A DNA stretch of 64,000 nt from Sphingomonas adhaesiva. GTDB taxonomy: Bacteria > Pseudomonadota > Alphaproteobacteria > Sphingomonadales > Sphingomonadaceae. Position numbers and translations under genes: made by a program. Positions 53,612 to 64,000 of the stretch are shown here, piece after piece; the stretch's first letter is position 1; each line of letters opens with the position of its first letter. The notes under the pieces are model-generated. The model saw only the letters and a list, made by a program, of their open reading frames with translations, did not search any database and was not told where the DNA came from. The stretch spans positions 281,159 to 345,158 of the forward strand of contig NZ_NWVC01000004.1 in the NCBI RefSeq assembly GCF_002374855.1. The letters run 5' to 3'.

Positions 53612-54223
53612 TCAGGCGGTGAAGGCGGCGTTGACGGTCAGCTTCACCTCGTCAGAAACGATCGGCACGGCCATGCCGAGGCCGAAGTCGCTGCGCTTGA
53701 TCGTGCCGGTGCCCTTGAAGCCGAAATTGAGCTTCTTGGTCATCGGATTGGTGCCGGCGCCGACGAACGTCACGTCAAGCGTCACCGGCTTGGTGATGCC
53801 CTTGATCGTCAGGTTGCCGGTCATCGTCGCGCGGTTGGCGCCGCGCGGGGTCACCGCCGTCGACACGAACTGCGCATTGGGGTTCGCGGCGACGTCGAAG
53901 AAATCCTTCGACTTCAGGTGCGTGGCGAACTGGCTGCTGGTCACCGACAGATCGGCGACGGCGAATGTCACGTTGACCTTGGTCTGCGCGGGCTTGGCCG
54001 GATCGATGGCGATCGACCCGCCCGACGCGCCGAACTGCCCCTGCAGCATCGAAAAGCCCATGTGGTTCACCTCCCACGTCACCTGGGTGTGCGCGGGATC
54101 GACCTGATAGGTGCCCGCGGCGACGCGGGTGGTGGGGGCGCCGGGCATCGCCGGGGCGGCGGCCATCTGGGCGACCGCGGGAACGGCAGCCGCCATCAGC
54201 GCGGCGGCGATCACGTAACGCAT
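53612..54223 (-). CDS. YceI-family periplasmic lipocalin-like protein
   Basis: A 203-residue protein with a signal peptide (MRYVIAAALMAAAVPAVAQ) and the YceI beta-barrel (GTYQVDPAHTQVTWEVNHMGFSML, SSQFATHLKSKDFFDVAANPNAQFVST, GNLTIKGITKPVTLDVTFVGAG, FGLGMAVPIVSDEVKLTVNA). YceI barrels bind polyisoprenoids such as ubiquinone precursors. An AGGAGG-like sequence precedes the ATG. Single gene, no clear operon. Confidence 0.93.
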   Translation of the reverse strand: MRYVIAAALMAAAVPAVAQMAAAPAMPGAPTTRVAAGTYQVDPAHTQVTWEVNHMGFSMLQGQFGASGGSIAIDPAKPAQTKVNVTFAVADLSVTSSQFATHLKSKDFFDVAANPNAQFVSTAVTPRGANRATMTGNLTIKGITKPVTLDVTFVGAGTNPMTKKLNFGFKGTGTIKRSDFGLGMAVPIVSDEVKLTVNAAFTA

Positions 54224-54298
54224 GGAATCATCCTCCTGTTGTCGTCCCGCTGCATCACAGGCGGGACGAGGGAGCGAAAGCACCAGCCGTGAAACGGT

Positions 54299-55114
54299 TC
54301 ATTTCGTGTCGTCGCCGCCGTCGTCGTCGCCGCCACCGGGCGCGTCGGTCGCACCGCGCTCGATCACCCGGAAATTGTAGGTGATCTGCACCAGCGCGCC
54401 GATCACCGGCTTGCCGTTGATCGATGGCGGGCGGATCAGGAACTGGAACGATGCCAGCCGCGCCGCGCGCGACAGGCCGCTGCCGCGGGTCTCGCCCATT
54501 TCGCGGCAATCCTCCACGCGCATCCGCGGCGCGGTGCGGCACACGATCACGCCATAGCCGCTCTGCATCCGCGCGGGCAGGTACGGGCGCATCTCTGCCG
54601 GGGTGGGGCGGCGAAACCAGTCGCCCATGTAGATGTCCGCGCCGCCCGGCCCACGCCCGATCGGCGCGGAATCGGCGGTGCGCGTATCCTGCGCGGCGCT
54701 GCGATCCGGGGCGGGCGTGCCCTTGATCCGCGACACGTCGGCGGCGGCATAGTCCGCGCGGCTGAGGATCAGCACGCCGGGCAAATGGAGCGGCACGGGC
54801 GGCACCGGCAGCGGCGGGGCAGGCGCCGGGCGCGGCGGCGTTGGGGCGGGGTCGCGTGCCGCCGCGGGCGGGCGCTGTTCGCGGCGCTCGGCCTTCTTCT
54901 GGCTGGGGGGCTGTGGGCGCTCTCCCACATTCGTCACGTCGAAGGTCGACAGCCGGCGCCCGTCGCCGATGTCACCCGGAACGAAGAAGCCGAGCCGCAG
55001 CAGCGCCCAGACGATCAGCGCCGCGATCCCCAGCGCCAGCAGGATCGACGCACCCCGGCTGCCGGCATCGGCGCGCGCGCTGTACGACGAATTTCGGTAC
55101 GTCGCCGTCCGCAT
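54299..55114 (-). CDS. TonB-like single-span membrane protein
   Basis: A 271-residue protein built like TonB: a short cytoplasmic N-terminus, one membrane helix (GASILLALGIAALIVWALLRLGFFV), a long Pro-rich spacer (PTPPRPAPAPPLPVPPVPLHLPG) and a C-terminal domain (YGVIVCRTAPRMRVEDCREMGE, RLASFQFLIRPPSINGKPVIGALVQITYNFRV) resembling TonB_C with a Cys pair. It may energise a TonB-dependent receptor or be an accessory TonB relative. No exbB/exbD genes are adjacent. The start at 55114 is chosen because sequence before it is not protein-like. Confidence 0.65.
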   Translation of the reverse strand: MRTATYRNSSYSARADAGSRGASILLALGIAALIVWALLRLGFFVPGDIGDGRRLSTFDVTNVGERPQPPSQKKAERREQRPPAAARDPAPTPPRPAPAPPLPVPPVPLHLPGVLILSRADYAAADVSRIKGTPAPDRSAAQDTRTADSAPIGRGPGGADIYMGDWFRRPTPAEMRPYLPARMQSGYGVIVCRTAPRMRVEDCREMGETRGSGLSRAARLASFQFLIRPPSINGKPVIGALVQITYNFRVIERGATDAPGGGDDDGGDDTK

Positions 55115-55261
55115 GGCGCGCGCGATACATGGCGGCGCGAATGGGGGCAATCGGGCTTCGGATTACAAAGCCGTCATGCGGGGGGCGACACGGGGGACGG
55201 TCGGGCGTCGGACCCCGCCAGGCCGGGGCCGAAGCCCCGGCTTGGCGTGCCGCCCGTCGCC

Positions 55262-56305
<1,044 letters not shown>

Positions 56306-56307
56306 TC

Positions 56308-56381
56308 ATCCCGGCGAAGGCCGGGATCCAAAGCCGCGGACGGCGGCGCTTGTGGTTCTGGACCCCGGCCTCCGCCGGGGT
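56308..56381. repeat. Pair of REP-like hairpins between ilvN and ilvC
   Basis: ATCCCGGC-gaag-GCCGGGAT (56308-56327) and ACCCCGGC-ctcc-GCCGGGGT (56362-56381), each a perfect 8-bp stem, in opposite sequence phase. The same GTCATCCCGG/CCGGGAT type occurs near 15250, 18567, 18885, 19087 and 56932. They may act as terminators or as sites for a REP-associated protein. Confidence 0.7.
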
Positions 56382-56400
56382 GACGGTTAAAACCTATTGC

Positions 56401-56916
56401 CTACGCCGCGTCCTTGCCCCGGGCGATGGCGACGATGCCGGTGCGCGCGACCTCGATCAGGCCGACTTCGCCCATCAGCTCGACGAACTTGTCGATCTTC
56501 TCGATCCCGCCGGTCACCTCGAACACGAAGCTGCTGGTCGTCGCATCGACCACGCGCGCGCGATAGACGTCGGCCAGGCGCAGCGCCTCGATGCGGTGGT
56601 CGCCGGTACCGCGCACCTTCACCAGCGCCAGCTCGCGCTCGACATGCGGCCCCTCCGCGGTCAGATCGTGGACGCGGTGGACGGGCACCAGCCGGTCGAG
56701 CTGCGCGACGATCTGCTCCAGCGTCGCGGGCGATGCGCTGGTGACGATCGTGATCCGGCTGACCGCCTTGTCCGCGGTCACCTCCGACACGGTCAGGCTT
56801 TCGATGTTGTAGCCGCGCGCGGTGAACAGACCGGCAATGCGCGCCAGGATGCCCGGCTCGTTATCGACGATCACCGCCAGCGTGTGGCGTTCGGCCTTCT
56901 CTTCGCTGATGTGCAT
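56401..56916 (-). CDS. ilvN: Acetolactate synthase small (regulatory) subunit
   Basis: A 171-residue regulatory subunit with an N-terminal ACT domain (HTLAVIVDNEPGILARIAGLFTARGYNIESLTVSE, RITIVTSASPATLEQIVAQLDRLVPVHRV) and the C-terminal AHAS_C domain (RELALVKVRGTGDHRIEALRLADVYRARVVD, FVEVTGG-like FVFEVTGGIEKIDKFV). It confers valine feedback control on IlvB. The ATG at 56916 is the natural start. It lies 91 bp downstream of ilvB, with a REP-like hairpin between. Confidence 0.94.
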   Translation of the reverse strand: MHISEEKAERHTLAVIVDNEPGILARIAGLFTARGYNIESLTVSEVTADKAVSRITIVTSASPATLEQIVAQLDRLVPVHRVHDLTAEGPHVERELALVKVRGTGDHRIEALRLADVYRARVVDATTSSFVFEVTGGIEKIDKFVELMGEVGLIEVARTGIVAIARGKDAA

Positions 56917-57007
56917 TCTCACGTCATCCCGGCCAAGGCCGGAATCTCCCTGTTGCTGGGGAATCATGGGCGTCGCGATGCCCGGCGGTCGCCGGGCGAC
57001 GACGGGG

Positions 57008-58753
57008 TCAGACCAGCGCCTTCGCCTCGTCGTCCATCGTGCCCGATACCTCGTTGGCCTGCAGGATCATCTCGGTATGCGCGGCGCCCGAGGGGATCAT
57101 CGGGAAGCAGTTGGCGAGCTTCGCCACCATGCAGTCGACCATCACCGGCCCGTCATGCGCCAGCATGTCGGCGATCCCCGCCTCCAGCTGGTCGGGCGTC
57201 TCGATCCGGATGCCCTTCCAGCCATAGGCCTCGGCCAGCTTCACGAAATCGGGCAGCGCATCCGAATAGCTTTCGGAATAGCGGCTTTCATAGGTCAGCT
57301 CCTGCCATTGGCGGACCATGCCCATGTACTCGTTGTTGAGGATGAACACCTTCACCGGCAGGCGATATTGCGTCGCCGTCGCCAGTTCCTGGATGTTCAT
57401 CTGGATCGACGCCTCGCCCGCGATGTCGATCACCAGCGCCTTGGGGTTGCCCAGCTGCGCACCGATCGCGGCGGGCAGGCCATAGCCCATCGTGCCCAGC
57501 CCGCCGGAGGTCAGCCACTTGTTGGGCAGGTCGAAGTCGAAATGCTGCGCGGCCCACATCTGGTGCTGGCCGACCTCGGTGGTGATGATCGGCGAGCGCG
57601 CGTGTGTGGCCTCCCACAGCGCGCGGATCGCGCGCTGCGGCATGATCTCCTTGGTCGATTCGGGGAAGGACAGGCACTTCTTCGCCCGCCATTCGCCGAT
57701 CCGCTGCCACCAGTTCGCGGTGTCGGGCTTGGGATGCTGGCGCGCCTTCCACACGCGCACCATGTCCTCCATCGCGTGACCGGCGTCGGCGACGATCGCC
57801 AGGTCGATACGCACCGTCTTGTTGATGCTCGACCGGTCGATATCGATATGGACCTTGCGGCTGTTCGGGCTGAACGCATCCAGCCGCCCGGTGACCCGAT
57901 CGTCGAAGCGCGATCCGATCGCGACGACCAGATCGGCCTGGTTCATCGCCATATTGGCTTCGTAGGTGCCGTGCATCCCCAGCATGCCCAGCCACGCCGG
58001 GCCGCTGGCGGGATAGGCGCCAAGGCCCATCAGCGTCGAGGTGACCGGCGCACCGGTGATCCGCGCCAGTTCCTGCAACAGCTGCGAGGCGGCCGGGCCG
58101 GCGTTGATGACGCCGCCGCCGGTATACAGCACCGGGCGCTCCGCCGCGGCGAGCATGTCGACGACCTGCTCGATCGCGGCGCGATCCGCCTTCAGCGCCG
58201 GGCGATAGGTCTTGTGCTGGATCGGGCCGGGCTTCTGATATTTCGCGGTGGCGACCTGCACGTTCTTGGGGATGTCGACCACCACCGGGCCGGGGCGGCC
58301 GGAGGTGGCGATATGGAACGCCTCATGGATCACCGGGCCGAGGCGCGCGGGGTCCTTCACCAGGTAATTGTGCTTGGTGCAGTGGCGCGTGATGCCGACG
58401 GTATCCGCCTCCTGAAAGGCGTCCGACCCGATCAGCGTCGTCGGCACCTGACCGGTGATGACCACCATCGGGATCGAATCCATCAGCGCATCGGTGATCC
58501 CGGTGACGGCGTTGGTCGCGCCCGGGCCGGAGGTGACCAGCACGACCCCGGGCTTGCCGGTGGAACGGGCATAGCCCTCCGCCGCGTGGGTGGCCGCCTG
58601 TTCGTGGCGCACCAGGATGTGCTTGATCCGGCCCGACCGGAACAGCGCGTCATAGATCGGGAGAACGGCGCCGCCAGGGTAGCCGAACACGACCTCCACG
58701 CCGAGATCGCACAGCGCCTCGACCAGGATGTCTGCTCCGCTCTTCTCGGTCAC
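57008..58753 (-). CDS. ilvB: Acetolactate synthase large (catalytic) subunit
   Basis: A thiamine-diphosphate/FAD enzyme of about 581 residues: SGADILVEALCDLGVEVVFGYPGGAVLPIYDAL (catalytic Glu motif region), RHEQAATHAAEGYARSTGKPGVVLVTSGPGATN, FAD region, DIAGEASIQMNIQELATATQYRLPVKVFILNNEYMGMVRQWQ (ThDP motif, here GEAS in place of GDGS). The GTG at 58753 (VTEKSGAD) with GAGGAG upstream is preferred to the ATG at 58771. First gene of ilvB-ilvN-ilvC. Confidence 0.95.
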   Translation of the reverse strand: MTEKSGADILVEALCDLGVEVVFGYPGGAVLPIYDALFRSGRIKHILVRHEQAATHAAEGYARSTGKPGVVLVTSGPGATNAVTGITDALMDSIPMVVITGQVPTTLIGSDAFQEADTVGITRHCTKHNYLVKDPARLGPVIHEAFHIATSGRPGPVVVDIPKNVQVATAKYQKPGPIQHKTYRPALKADRAAIEQVVDMLAAAERPVLYTGGGVINAGPAASQLLQELARITGAPVTSTLMGLGAYPASGPAWLGMLGMHGTYEANMAMNQADLVVAIGSRFDDRVTGRLDAFSPNSRKVHIDIDRSSINKTVRIDLAIVADAGHAMEDMVRVWKARQHPKPDTANWWQRIGEWRAKKCLSFPESTKEIMPQRAIRALWEATHARSPIITTEVGQHQMWAAQHFDFDLPNKWLTSGGLGTMGYGLPAAIGAQLGNPKALVIDIAGEASIQMNIQELATATQYRLPVKVFILNNEYMGMVRQWQELTYESRYSESYSDALPDFVKLAEAYGWKGIRIETPDQLEAGIADMLAHDGPVMVDCMVAKLANCFPMIPSGAAHTEMILQANEVSGTMDDEAKALV

Positions 58754-58829
58754 GTCACGTCTCCTCAACACGGCAGCGGCGTCTGTAGCCGCTGCGGAGC
58801 CGGCGCGCTACGGCATCGAAAGTTACGCG

Positions 58830-59768
58830 TCAACCGCTTTGTGTGAAATAAAATTGCGAATTGCTGCATGTGCTGCGTTGCCAGTCCGTTGGCGGCTGGT
58901 GGCGGAACCAGGTATATTGCCGCTTGGCGTAGCGCCGCGTGGCGAGCTGCGCCCGCGCCAGCGCCTCATCGCGCGAAAGCGTGCCGCCCAGCATCGCGGC
59001 GATCTCCGGCACGCCGATCGCGCGGCGGACGGGGGCGTCGGCGGGCACGTCCGCGCGGGCGATGAGCGCGGCGACCTCCTCGACCGCGCCGTCGCCGAAC
59101 ATTGCCGCCAGCCGGGCGTCGCACCGACGCATCAGTTCCTCGCGGTCGGGCAGCAGGACAAGGGCGCGCAGGTCGACCGCGCCGCCGATACCGCCCTCCC
59201 GCTGCGCGTGCCACGCGGCGAGCGGGCGCCCGGTCGAGCGCACCACCTCCAGCGCGCGGGCGACGCGCGTCGTGTCGGCGGGGGCGAGGCGCGCGGCGGC
59301 GGCGGGGTCCTCCACGGCCAGCGCGGCGTGGGCCTGCGCCACGGGCAGCGCGCGCACCGCGTCGCGGATCGCCGGGTCGACCGCGGGGACGGGGGCGATC
59401 CCGTCGATGAGCGTGCGCAGGTACAGGCCGGTTCCGCCGACCAGCACCGGCACGCGGCCCGCGGCATGTGCCTCGCCGATCACCGCGCGCGCCTCGGCCG
59501 CCCAGCGCGCGGCGGAACAGCTGTCGGCGCCGTCGACATGGCCGAACAGCCGGTGCGGCACGCGCGCCTCGTCGGTGGGGGAGGGGCGCGCGGACAGGAT
59601 GCGCAGGTCGCGATAGACCTGGCTGGCATCGGCGTTGACGACCACGCCGTCGATCCGCTCCGCCAGTTCGATCGCGAGCGCGCTCTTGCCGCTGGCGGTC
59701 GGCCCTGCGATGAGCGCCAGCCTTGGCAGGTCCCGGGGCAGGTCCTGTGGTTTTTCCGGAGAAGACAT
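58830..59768 (-). CDS. miaA: tRNA dimethylallyltransferase
   Basis: A 312-residue enzyme that adds dimethylallyl to A37 of UNN-reading tRNAs. Seen: P-loop [54 protein letters not shown], the catalytic region [39 protein letters not shown]. The usual DSxQ is DASQ here. The only suitable start is the ATG at 59768, which overlaps the ATG of serB on the other strand, and no Shine-Dalgarno sequence is obvious before it. Confidence 0.94.
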   Translation of the reverse strand: MSSPEKPQDLPRDLPRLALIAGPTASGKSALAIELAERIDGVVVNADASQVYRDLRILSARPSPTDEARVPHRLFGHVDGADSCSAARWAAEARAVIGEAHAAGRVPVLVGGTGLYLRTLIDGIAPVPAVDPAIRDAVRALPVAQAHAALAVEDPAAAARLAPADTTRVARALEVVRSTGRPLAAWHAQREGGIGGAVDLRALVLLPDREELMRRCDARLAAMFGDGAVEEVAALIARADVPADAPVRRAIGVPEIAAMLGGTLSRDEALARAQLATRRYAKRQYTWFRHQPPTDWQRSTCSNSQFYFTQSG

Positions 59769-60648
59769 GTTCACGGCGACACTGATAGCAGCAGGGCGGC
59801 TGACGCCCAATGTGGTGGCCGACGCGAACGACCGGCTGGCGGCGGCGGGCTGCGCGCCGACGACCTTGCACTGGATCGACGAGGGCGATGCCGCCGACCT
59901 GCATTTCGAACTGGCGCCGGAGGCTGCACGAGCGGCGCTCGAGGGGGCGTTCGCGGACGTCGACGTCGTCGTCCAGCCGCGCGACGGGCGTCGCAAGATG
60001 CTGCTGGTCGCCGACATGGATTCGACGATGATCACGGTCGAATGCATCGACGAACTGGCCGATTACGCGGGGCTCAAGCCCAGGATCGCCGCGATTACCG
60101 AGGCGGCGATGCGCGGCGAGCTGGATTTCGAGGCGGCGCTGGACGCGCGCGTCGCGCTGCTCAAGGGGCTGGATGCCGGCGTGATCGACGATTGCCTGCG
60201 CGAACGGGTGCGGTTGATGCCGGGTGCGCAGACGCTGGTGCGCACGATGCGCGGCTGGGGCGCGCGGGCGGTGCTGGTATCGGGAGGCTTCACGCGCTTC
60301 GCCGAGCCGGTGGCGCAGGACATCGGCTTCGACGAGGCGATCGCCAATGTGCTGGAGATCGACGGCGGGGTCCTGACCGGCGCCGTCGCGCGACCGATCG
60401 TCGGCGCGGCGACGAAGAAGGCGACGCTGCTCGACCGCCGGGCGGCGCTCGGGCTGGCCGATGCCGCGACGCTGGCGGTCGGGGATGGCGCCAATGATCT
60501 CGCGATGATCGAGGTCGCCGGACTGGGCGTCGCCTATCACGCCAAGCCGGTGGTCGCGGCGGCGGCGGCGGCGCGGATCGAGCATGGCGACCTGACGGCG
60601 CTGTTGTGGGCGCAGGGGGTGCCGAAGGCGGAGTGGGCGGCGGCCTGA
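59767..60648 (+). CDS. serB: Phosphoserine phosphatase
   Basis: A 293-residue HAD phosphatase, last step of serine synthesis. An N-terminal ACT-like region ([26 protein letters not shown]) precedes the catalytic domain: [19 protein letters not shown] (DxDST nucleophile), [15 protein letters not shown], and [33 protein letters not shown] lies upstream of the ATG at 59767. Divergent from miaA with overlapping start codons. Confidence 0.94.
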   Translation: MFTATLIAAGRLTPNVVADANDRLAAAGCAPTTLHWIDEGDAADLHFELAPEAARAALEGAFADVDVVVQPRDGRRKMLLVADMDSTMITVECIDELADYAGLKPRIAAITEAAMRGELDFEAALDARVALLKGLDAGVIDDCLRERVRLMPGAQTLVRTMRGWGARAVLVSGGFTRFAEPVAQDIGFDEAIANVLEIDGGVLTGAVARPIVGAATKKATLLDRRAALGLADAATLAVGDGANDLAMIEVAGLGVAYHAKPVVAAAAAARIEHGDLTALLWAQGVPKAEWAAA

Positions 60649-60681
60649 GCCGCCGCTCGCTGGCCGATCAGCGCGCGTCGG

Positions 60682-61539
60682 TTACAGGAACGGACGCCCG
60701 CCGGTGACCGGGACGGTCGCGCCGGTGATGTAGCTCGCCTCATCGCTGGCCAGCATCACATAGGCCGGTGCCAGTTCGGCAGGCTGGGCGGCGCGGCCCA
60801 GGGGGGTGTTCTCCCCAAAAGTCTTCACCGCCTCCGGCGGCATCGTCGACGGTATCAGCGGGGTCCACACCGGGCCGGGGGCGACCGCATTCACGCGGAT
60901 TTTCTTTTCCGCCAACATCTGCGCCAGCCCGGCGGTGAAATTGTGGATCGCACCCTTGGTGGTGGCATAAGCCAGCAGCTGCGCATTCGGGCTGTCGGCG
61001 TTGATCGACGTGGTGTTGATGATCGACGCGCCCGCGCGCAGATGCGGCAGCGCGGCCTTCGCCAGATAGAACATTGCGTGGATGTTCGTCGCGAAGGTGA
61101 GCTGCCACTCCTCGTCCGCTATGTCTTCCAGCGCCGCGAAGCTCGCCTGATGCGCGGCGTTGTTGACCAGGATATCCAGCCGCCCGAACGCCTCGACCGT
61201 CCTCGTCACGACGGCGCGGGCATGATCGGCGACACTGATGTCGCCGGGGAGCAACAGCGCGCGGCGTCCCGCCTCCTCGATCAGTCGCTGCGTTTCGTGC
61301 GCGTCCTCGTCCTCGTTCAGATAGGAGATCGCGACGTCGGCGCCTTCGCGTGCGAACGCCAGCGCCACGGCGCGGCCGATGCCGCTGTCGCCGCCGGTGA
61401 CGATCGCGACCCGATCGGCCAGGCGGCCGTGGCCGACATAGCTGTGCTCGCCATGGTCGGGGCGCGGGTCCATCGCGGCGGTCGTGCCCGGCATCGCCTG
61501 CTGCTGCGCGGGATAGGGCGGGGTGGGATAATCGGTCAT
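60682..61539 (-). CDS. SDR-family oxidoreductase (YghA/GlcDH-like)
   Basis: A 285-residue short-chain dehydrogenase with the extended N-terminus of general-stress types (Pro/Gln-rich TPPYPAQQQAMPG). Cofactor motif AIVTGGDSGIGRAVALAFAREGADV, NNAAHQ, catalytic Ser in INTTSINAD, YATTKGA (YxxxK), and C-terminal ITGATVPVTGGRPFL. It probably reduces aldehydes or sugars with NADP; substrate not predictable. Stands between serB and acs, 34 bp from the convergent serB stop. Confidence 0.92.
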   Translation of the reverse strand: MTDYPTPPYPAQQQAMPGTTAAMDPRPDHGEHSYVGHGRLADRVAIVTGGDSGIGRAVALAFAREGADVAISYLNEDEDAHETQRLIEEAGRRALLLPGDISVADHARAVVTRTVEAFGRLDILVNNAAHQASFAALEDIADEEWQLTFATNIHAMFYLAKAALPHLRAGASIINTTSINADSPNAQLLAYATTKGAIHNFTAGLAQMLAEKKIRVNAVAPGPVWTPLIPSTMPPEAVKTFGENTPLGRAAQPAELAPAYVMLASDEASYITGATVPVTGGRPFL

Positions 61540-61618
61540 GGGAAAGCGTCCTCGCGGGGGTTGCGGTACGCATTCCCAATGGGCGGCCGGGGAGCGGCGT
61601 TCCCCGGCCTGACCTGCA

Positions 61619-63553
61619 TCAGCCAGTTTGCACGCGCTCCGCCACCAGCGTGTCGACCACGCCCGGATCGGCAAGCGTCGAGGTATCGCCCAGATTGCCC
61701 AGATCGTTCTCCGCGATCTTGCGCAGGATGCGGCGCATGATCTTGCCGGAGCGCGTCTTGGGCAGGCCTGGCGCGAACTGGAGCGCGTCGGGGCTGGCGA
61801 TCGGGCCGATTTCGTTGCGAACCCATTGGCGCAGCGTCGCGCGCAGCTCGTCCGACGGCTCCTCGCCGACGTTGAGCGTGACGAAGGCGTAGATGCCCTG
61901 GCCCTTCACCTCGTGCGGCATGCCGACCACCGCCGCCTCCGCGACCGTCGAATGCGCGACCAGCGCCGATTCCACTTCCGCGGTGCCCATGCGGTGCCCG
62001 GACACGTTGATGACATCGTCGACGCGGCCGGTGATCCAGTAATAGCCGTCGGCATCGCGGCGACAGCCGTCGCCGGTGAAATACTTGCCCGGATAGGTCG
62101 TGAAATACGTCTGGAAGAAGCGGTCGTGGTCGTTCCAGACGGTGCGCATCTGCCCCGGCCAGCTGTCGGTCAGCACCAGATTGCCCTCGGTCGGGCCCTC
62201 CAGCACCTTGCCTTCGGCATCGACCAGCTGCGGCTGGACGCCCGGCAGCGGCTTCGTCGCCGACCCCGGCTTCAGATCGGTGGCATGGGGCAGGGGAGAG
62301 ATGAGGATGCCCCCCGTCTCCGTCTGCCACCAGGTATCGACGATCGGGCAACGCCCGTCGCCCACGACGCGGTGGTACCAGCCCCATGCCTCCGGGTTGA
62401 TCGGTTCGCCGACCGTGCCCAGCAGCCGCAGCGACGCGCGACTGGACTTCGTCACCCACTCGTCGCCCTCCCGCATCAACGCGCGGATCGCGGTGGGGGC
62501 AGTGTAGAGGATGTTGACCCCCAAGCGGTCGACCGTCTCCCACAGCCGCCCGTGATCGGGATAATTGGGAACGCCGTCGAACATCACCGTCGTCGCGCCG
62601 TTGGCGAGCGGGCCGTAGACGACATAGGAGTGACCCGTGACCCAGCCGATATCGGCGGTGCACCAGAACAGTTCGCCGTCGCGGTAGTCGAAGACGTCGC
62701 GGAACGTCTTGGTCACCCACACCAGATAGCCGCCGGTGGTGTGCAGCACGCCCTTGGGCTTGCCCGTCGAGCCGGAGGTGTAGAGGATGAACAGCGGATC
62801 CTCCGCATTCATCGGCTCCGGCGGGCAGTCGTCCGACACGCCCTCCAGTGCGTCGTGCAGCCATACGTCGCGGCCCTCGGTGATCGGCACGTCCCCGCCG
62901 GTGCGGCGGATGACCAGGACGTGGCGCACGCCGGGGCAATGCTCTAGCGCCTTGTCGACGTTCTTCTTGAGCGGGATGCGCTTGCCGCCGCGGCACCCCT
63001 CGTCGGCGCAGATCACCACCGAGGAATCGCAATCCTGAATACGGTTCGCCAGGCTGTCGGGCGAGAATCCGCCGAACACGATCGAATGGATCGCCCCGAT
63101 CCGCGTGCAGGCCAGCATCGCCGCTGCAGCCTCCGCGATCATCGGCAGGTATAGCGTGACGCGATCGCCCTTTCGTACGCCCAGCCCCTTGAGGACGTTG
63201 GCGACGCGGCAGGTTTCACGGTGCAGTTCGCGATAGGTGAGCGTGCGTGTCTCGCCCGGCTCGTCGCCTTCCCACACGATCGCCGGCTGATCGCCGCGCG
63301 TGGACAGATGCCGGTCGAGGCAATTGGCCGATACGTTCAACGATCCATCGGCGAACCAGCGGATGCGGAAGTCCGCCTCGTCGAAGGAGGTGTCCTTTAC
63401 GGTCGTAAAGGGGGTGATCCAGTCGATGCAGCGTGCCTCGTCGCGCCAGTAGCCGTCGGGATCGGTCGCTGCGGCCTGCCATTGCGCCTCATAGGCGGCG
63501 CGATCCAGGCTGCCGGCTCGCCCCGTCGCGGCGGGATAGAGGGTCTCGGTCAT
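61619..63553 (-). CDS. acs: Acetyl-CoA synthetase
   Basis: A 644-residue AMP-forming ligase that converts acetate to acetyl-CoA. Seen: [31 protein letters not shown] N-domain, [27 protein letters not shown]-loop [59 protein letters not shown], and [15 protein letters not shown] containing the lysine subject to regulatory acetylation. Length is canonical. The only other AMP-ligase in the window (47207-48814) is a fatty/organic-acid type. Confidence 0.96.
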   Translation of the reverse strand: MTETLYPAATGRAGSLDRAAYEAQWQAAATDPDGYWRDEARCIDWITPFTTVKDTSFDEADFRIRWFADGSLNVSANCLDRHLSTRGDQPAIVWEGDEPGETRTLTYRELHRETCRVANVLKGLGVRKGDRVTLYLPMIAEAAAAMLACTRIGAIHSIVFGGFSPDSLANRIQDCDSSVVICADEGCRGGKRIPLKKNVDKALEHCPGVRHVLVIRRTGGDVPITEGRDVWLHDALEGVSDDCPPEPMNAEDPLFILYTSGSTGKPKGVLHTTGGYLVWVTKTFRDVFDYRDGELFWCTADIGWVTGHSYVVYGPLANGATTVMFDGVPNYPDHGRLWETVDRLGVNILYTAPTAIRALMREGDEWVTKSSRASLRLLGTVGEPINPEAWGWYHRVVGDGRCPIVDTWWQTETGGILISPLPHATDLKPGSATKPLPGVQPQLVDAEGKVLEGPTEGNLVLTDSWPGQMRTVWNDHDRFFQTYFTTYPGKYFTGDGCRRDADGYYWITGRVDDVINVSGHRMGTAEVESALVAHSTVAEAAVVGMPHEVKGQGIYAFVTLNVGEEPSDELRATLRQWVRNEIGPIASPDALQFAPGLPKTRSGKIMRRILRKIAENDLGNLGDTSTLADPGVVDTLVAERVQTG

Positions 63554-63734
63554 GCGCTCTCCTTGGTCCGAACGTTCGTGTCGTCTGATTCAGGTGTGTC
63601 GTGTGCGGCAGGGAACGGTCAAGGCGCCAGACCGTTCAGACCAGCGACGCGCGCATGACGTGCCTCGCCGGTGGGACAGGCGGGGCATGTTTCAGAAAAA
63701 ATGCGCCCTCGCCAAAAAACTGTCATCGAATCGG

Positions 63735-63763
63735 TTGACGGGGTTGGAAGTGCCCCATATATG
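63735..63763 (+). promoter_or_regulatory. Strong sigma-70 promoter, probable rrn promoter
   Basis: TTGACG (63735-63740), 17-bp spacer, TATATG (63758-63763). It reads into the rRNA leader to its right and matches my memory of sphingomonad rrn promoters. Confidence 0.7.
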
Positions 63764-64000
63764 CCGCTTCACCGACGGGGCGCACCACACGGAACGCTTC
63801 GAAAGTCACAGCAAAGCAGGCGCTTAGGACCGCCCCGATAAAAAGGGGATGGGACAGGGCGTCGGTTTTTGCCGCTCTTTGACATTGTGATTTAGATGAA
63901 GGGACATGTGGACGGTGGTCTGCGGGTCTGGCGCATACAAGGTGCGTTGGGGTCGTTAGAAGTTAAGCCGTTTCATGTGTCTTTCACGTATCCATTTATG
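63764..64000 (+). other. rRNA-operon leader with boxA; 16S gene off the right edge
   Basis: After the promoter comes a G-rich leader with CGCTCTTTGACATT (63873-63886), the boxA-like antitermination element that precedes 16S rRNA genes in sphingomonads. The following text (GAAGGGACATGTGGACGG, AAGTTAAGCCGTTTCATGTG) also resembles such leaders. No 16S sequence is reached in the window. There is no protein-coding gene between the acs start (63553) and the edge. Confidence 0.7.

Noticed and set aside
56822..58846. A 674-codon plus-strand frame opposite ilvB
   Set aside because: Antisense shadow; ilvB is unmistakable.

Overview
The window looks like a chromosomal segment from a Sphingomonas-type alphaproteobacterium. 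This is inferred from the high G+C content, TonB receptor plus PepSY protein, the merC-zur pair, UbiK, the tesA/ybbA/ybbP arrangement, REP-like hairpins of the GTCAYCCCGG type, and an rRNA-operon leader at the right edge that resembles those of sphingomonads. No search was run, so the assignment rests on recognition only.

Layout. 1-9042 is an accessory block. It holds two paralogous Met/His-rich DUF2946-like genes around a scar of two truncated genes, a metal-uptake cassette (DUF2946-like, TonB receptor, PepSY protein), an arsR-arsC-arsB operon and an IS3-family remnant, and it stops at the 3' side of a tRNA-Glu gene. 9043-21336 is core-like: recJ, Zur-controlled merC-zur, dxs, tlyA, tspO, ubiK, a ybjN-like gene, proC, a 1-kb repeat tract, a marR gene, ilvE and tRNA-Gln(UUG).

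21337-38515 is a genomic island of about 17.2 kb inserted at the tRNA-Gln 3' end. An 18-bp copy of the tRNA end recurs at 38498-38515, and a second decayed integrase start lies just beyond it at the same spacing, so at least two related elements used this site one after the other. The island carries an ABC-F protein, a predicted secreted metallopeptidase-like protein, a GFA-domain protein, four VOC-fold proteins, AraC/XRE regulators with clear operators, two NTF2-like proteins, a GNAT acetyltransferase, hydrolases and an Imm-5-like protein. Many of its genes are broken: integrase, exonuclease, beta-propeller-like protein, AraC, hydrolase, trpS-like gene and esterase.

38630-64000 is core-like again: an FAD monooxygenase, ybbP-ybbA/tesA, a zinc alcohol dehydrogenase, a MarR-linked acyl-CoA catabolic operon (nitronate monooxygenase/enoyl-reductase-like protein, acyl-CoA ligase, two acyl-CoA dehydrogenases), branched-chain amino-acid synthesis (leuA, ilvC, ilvN, ilvB, with ilvE further left), a BLUF photoreceptor, yceI, a TonB-like protein, miaA and serB with overlapping divergent start codons, an SDR, acs, and finally an rRNA promoter and boxA leader whose 16S gene lies past the right edge.
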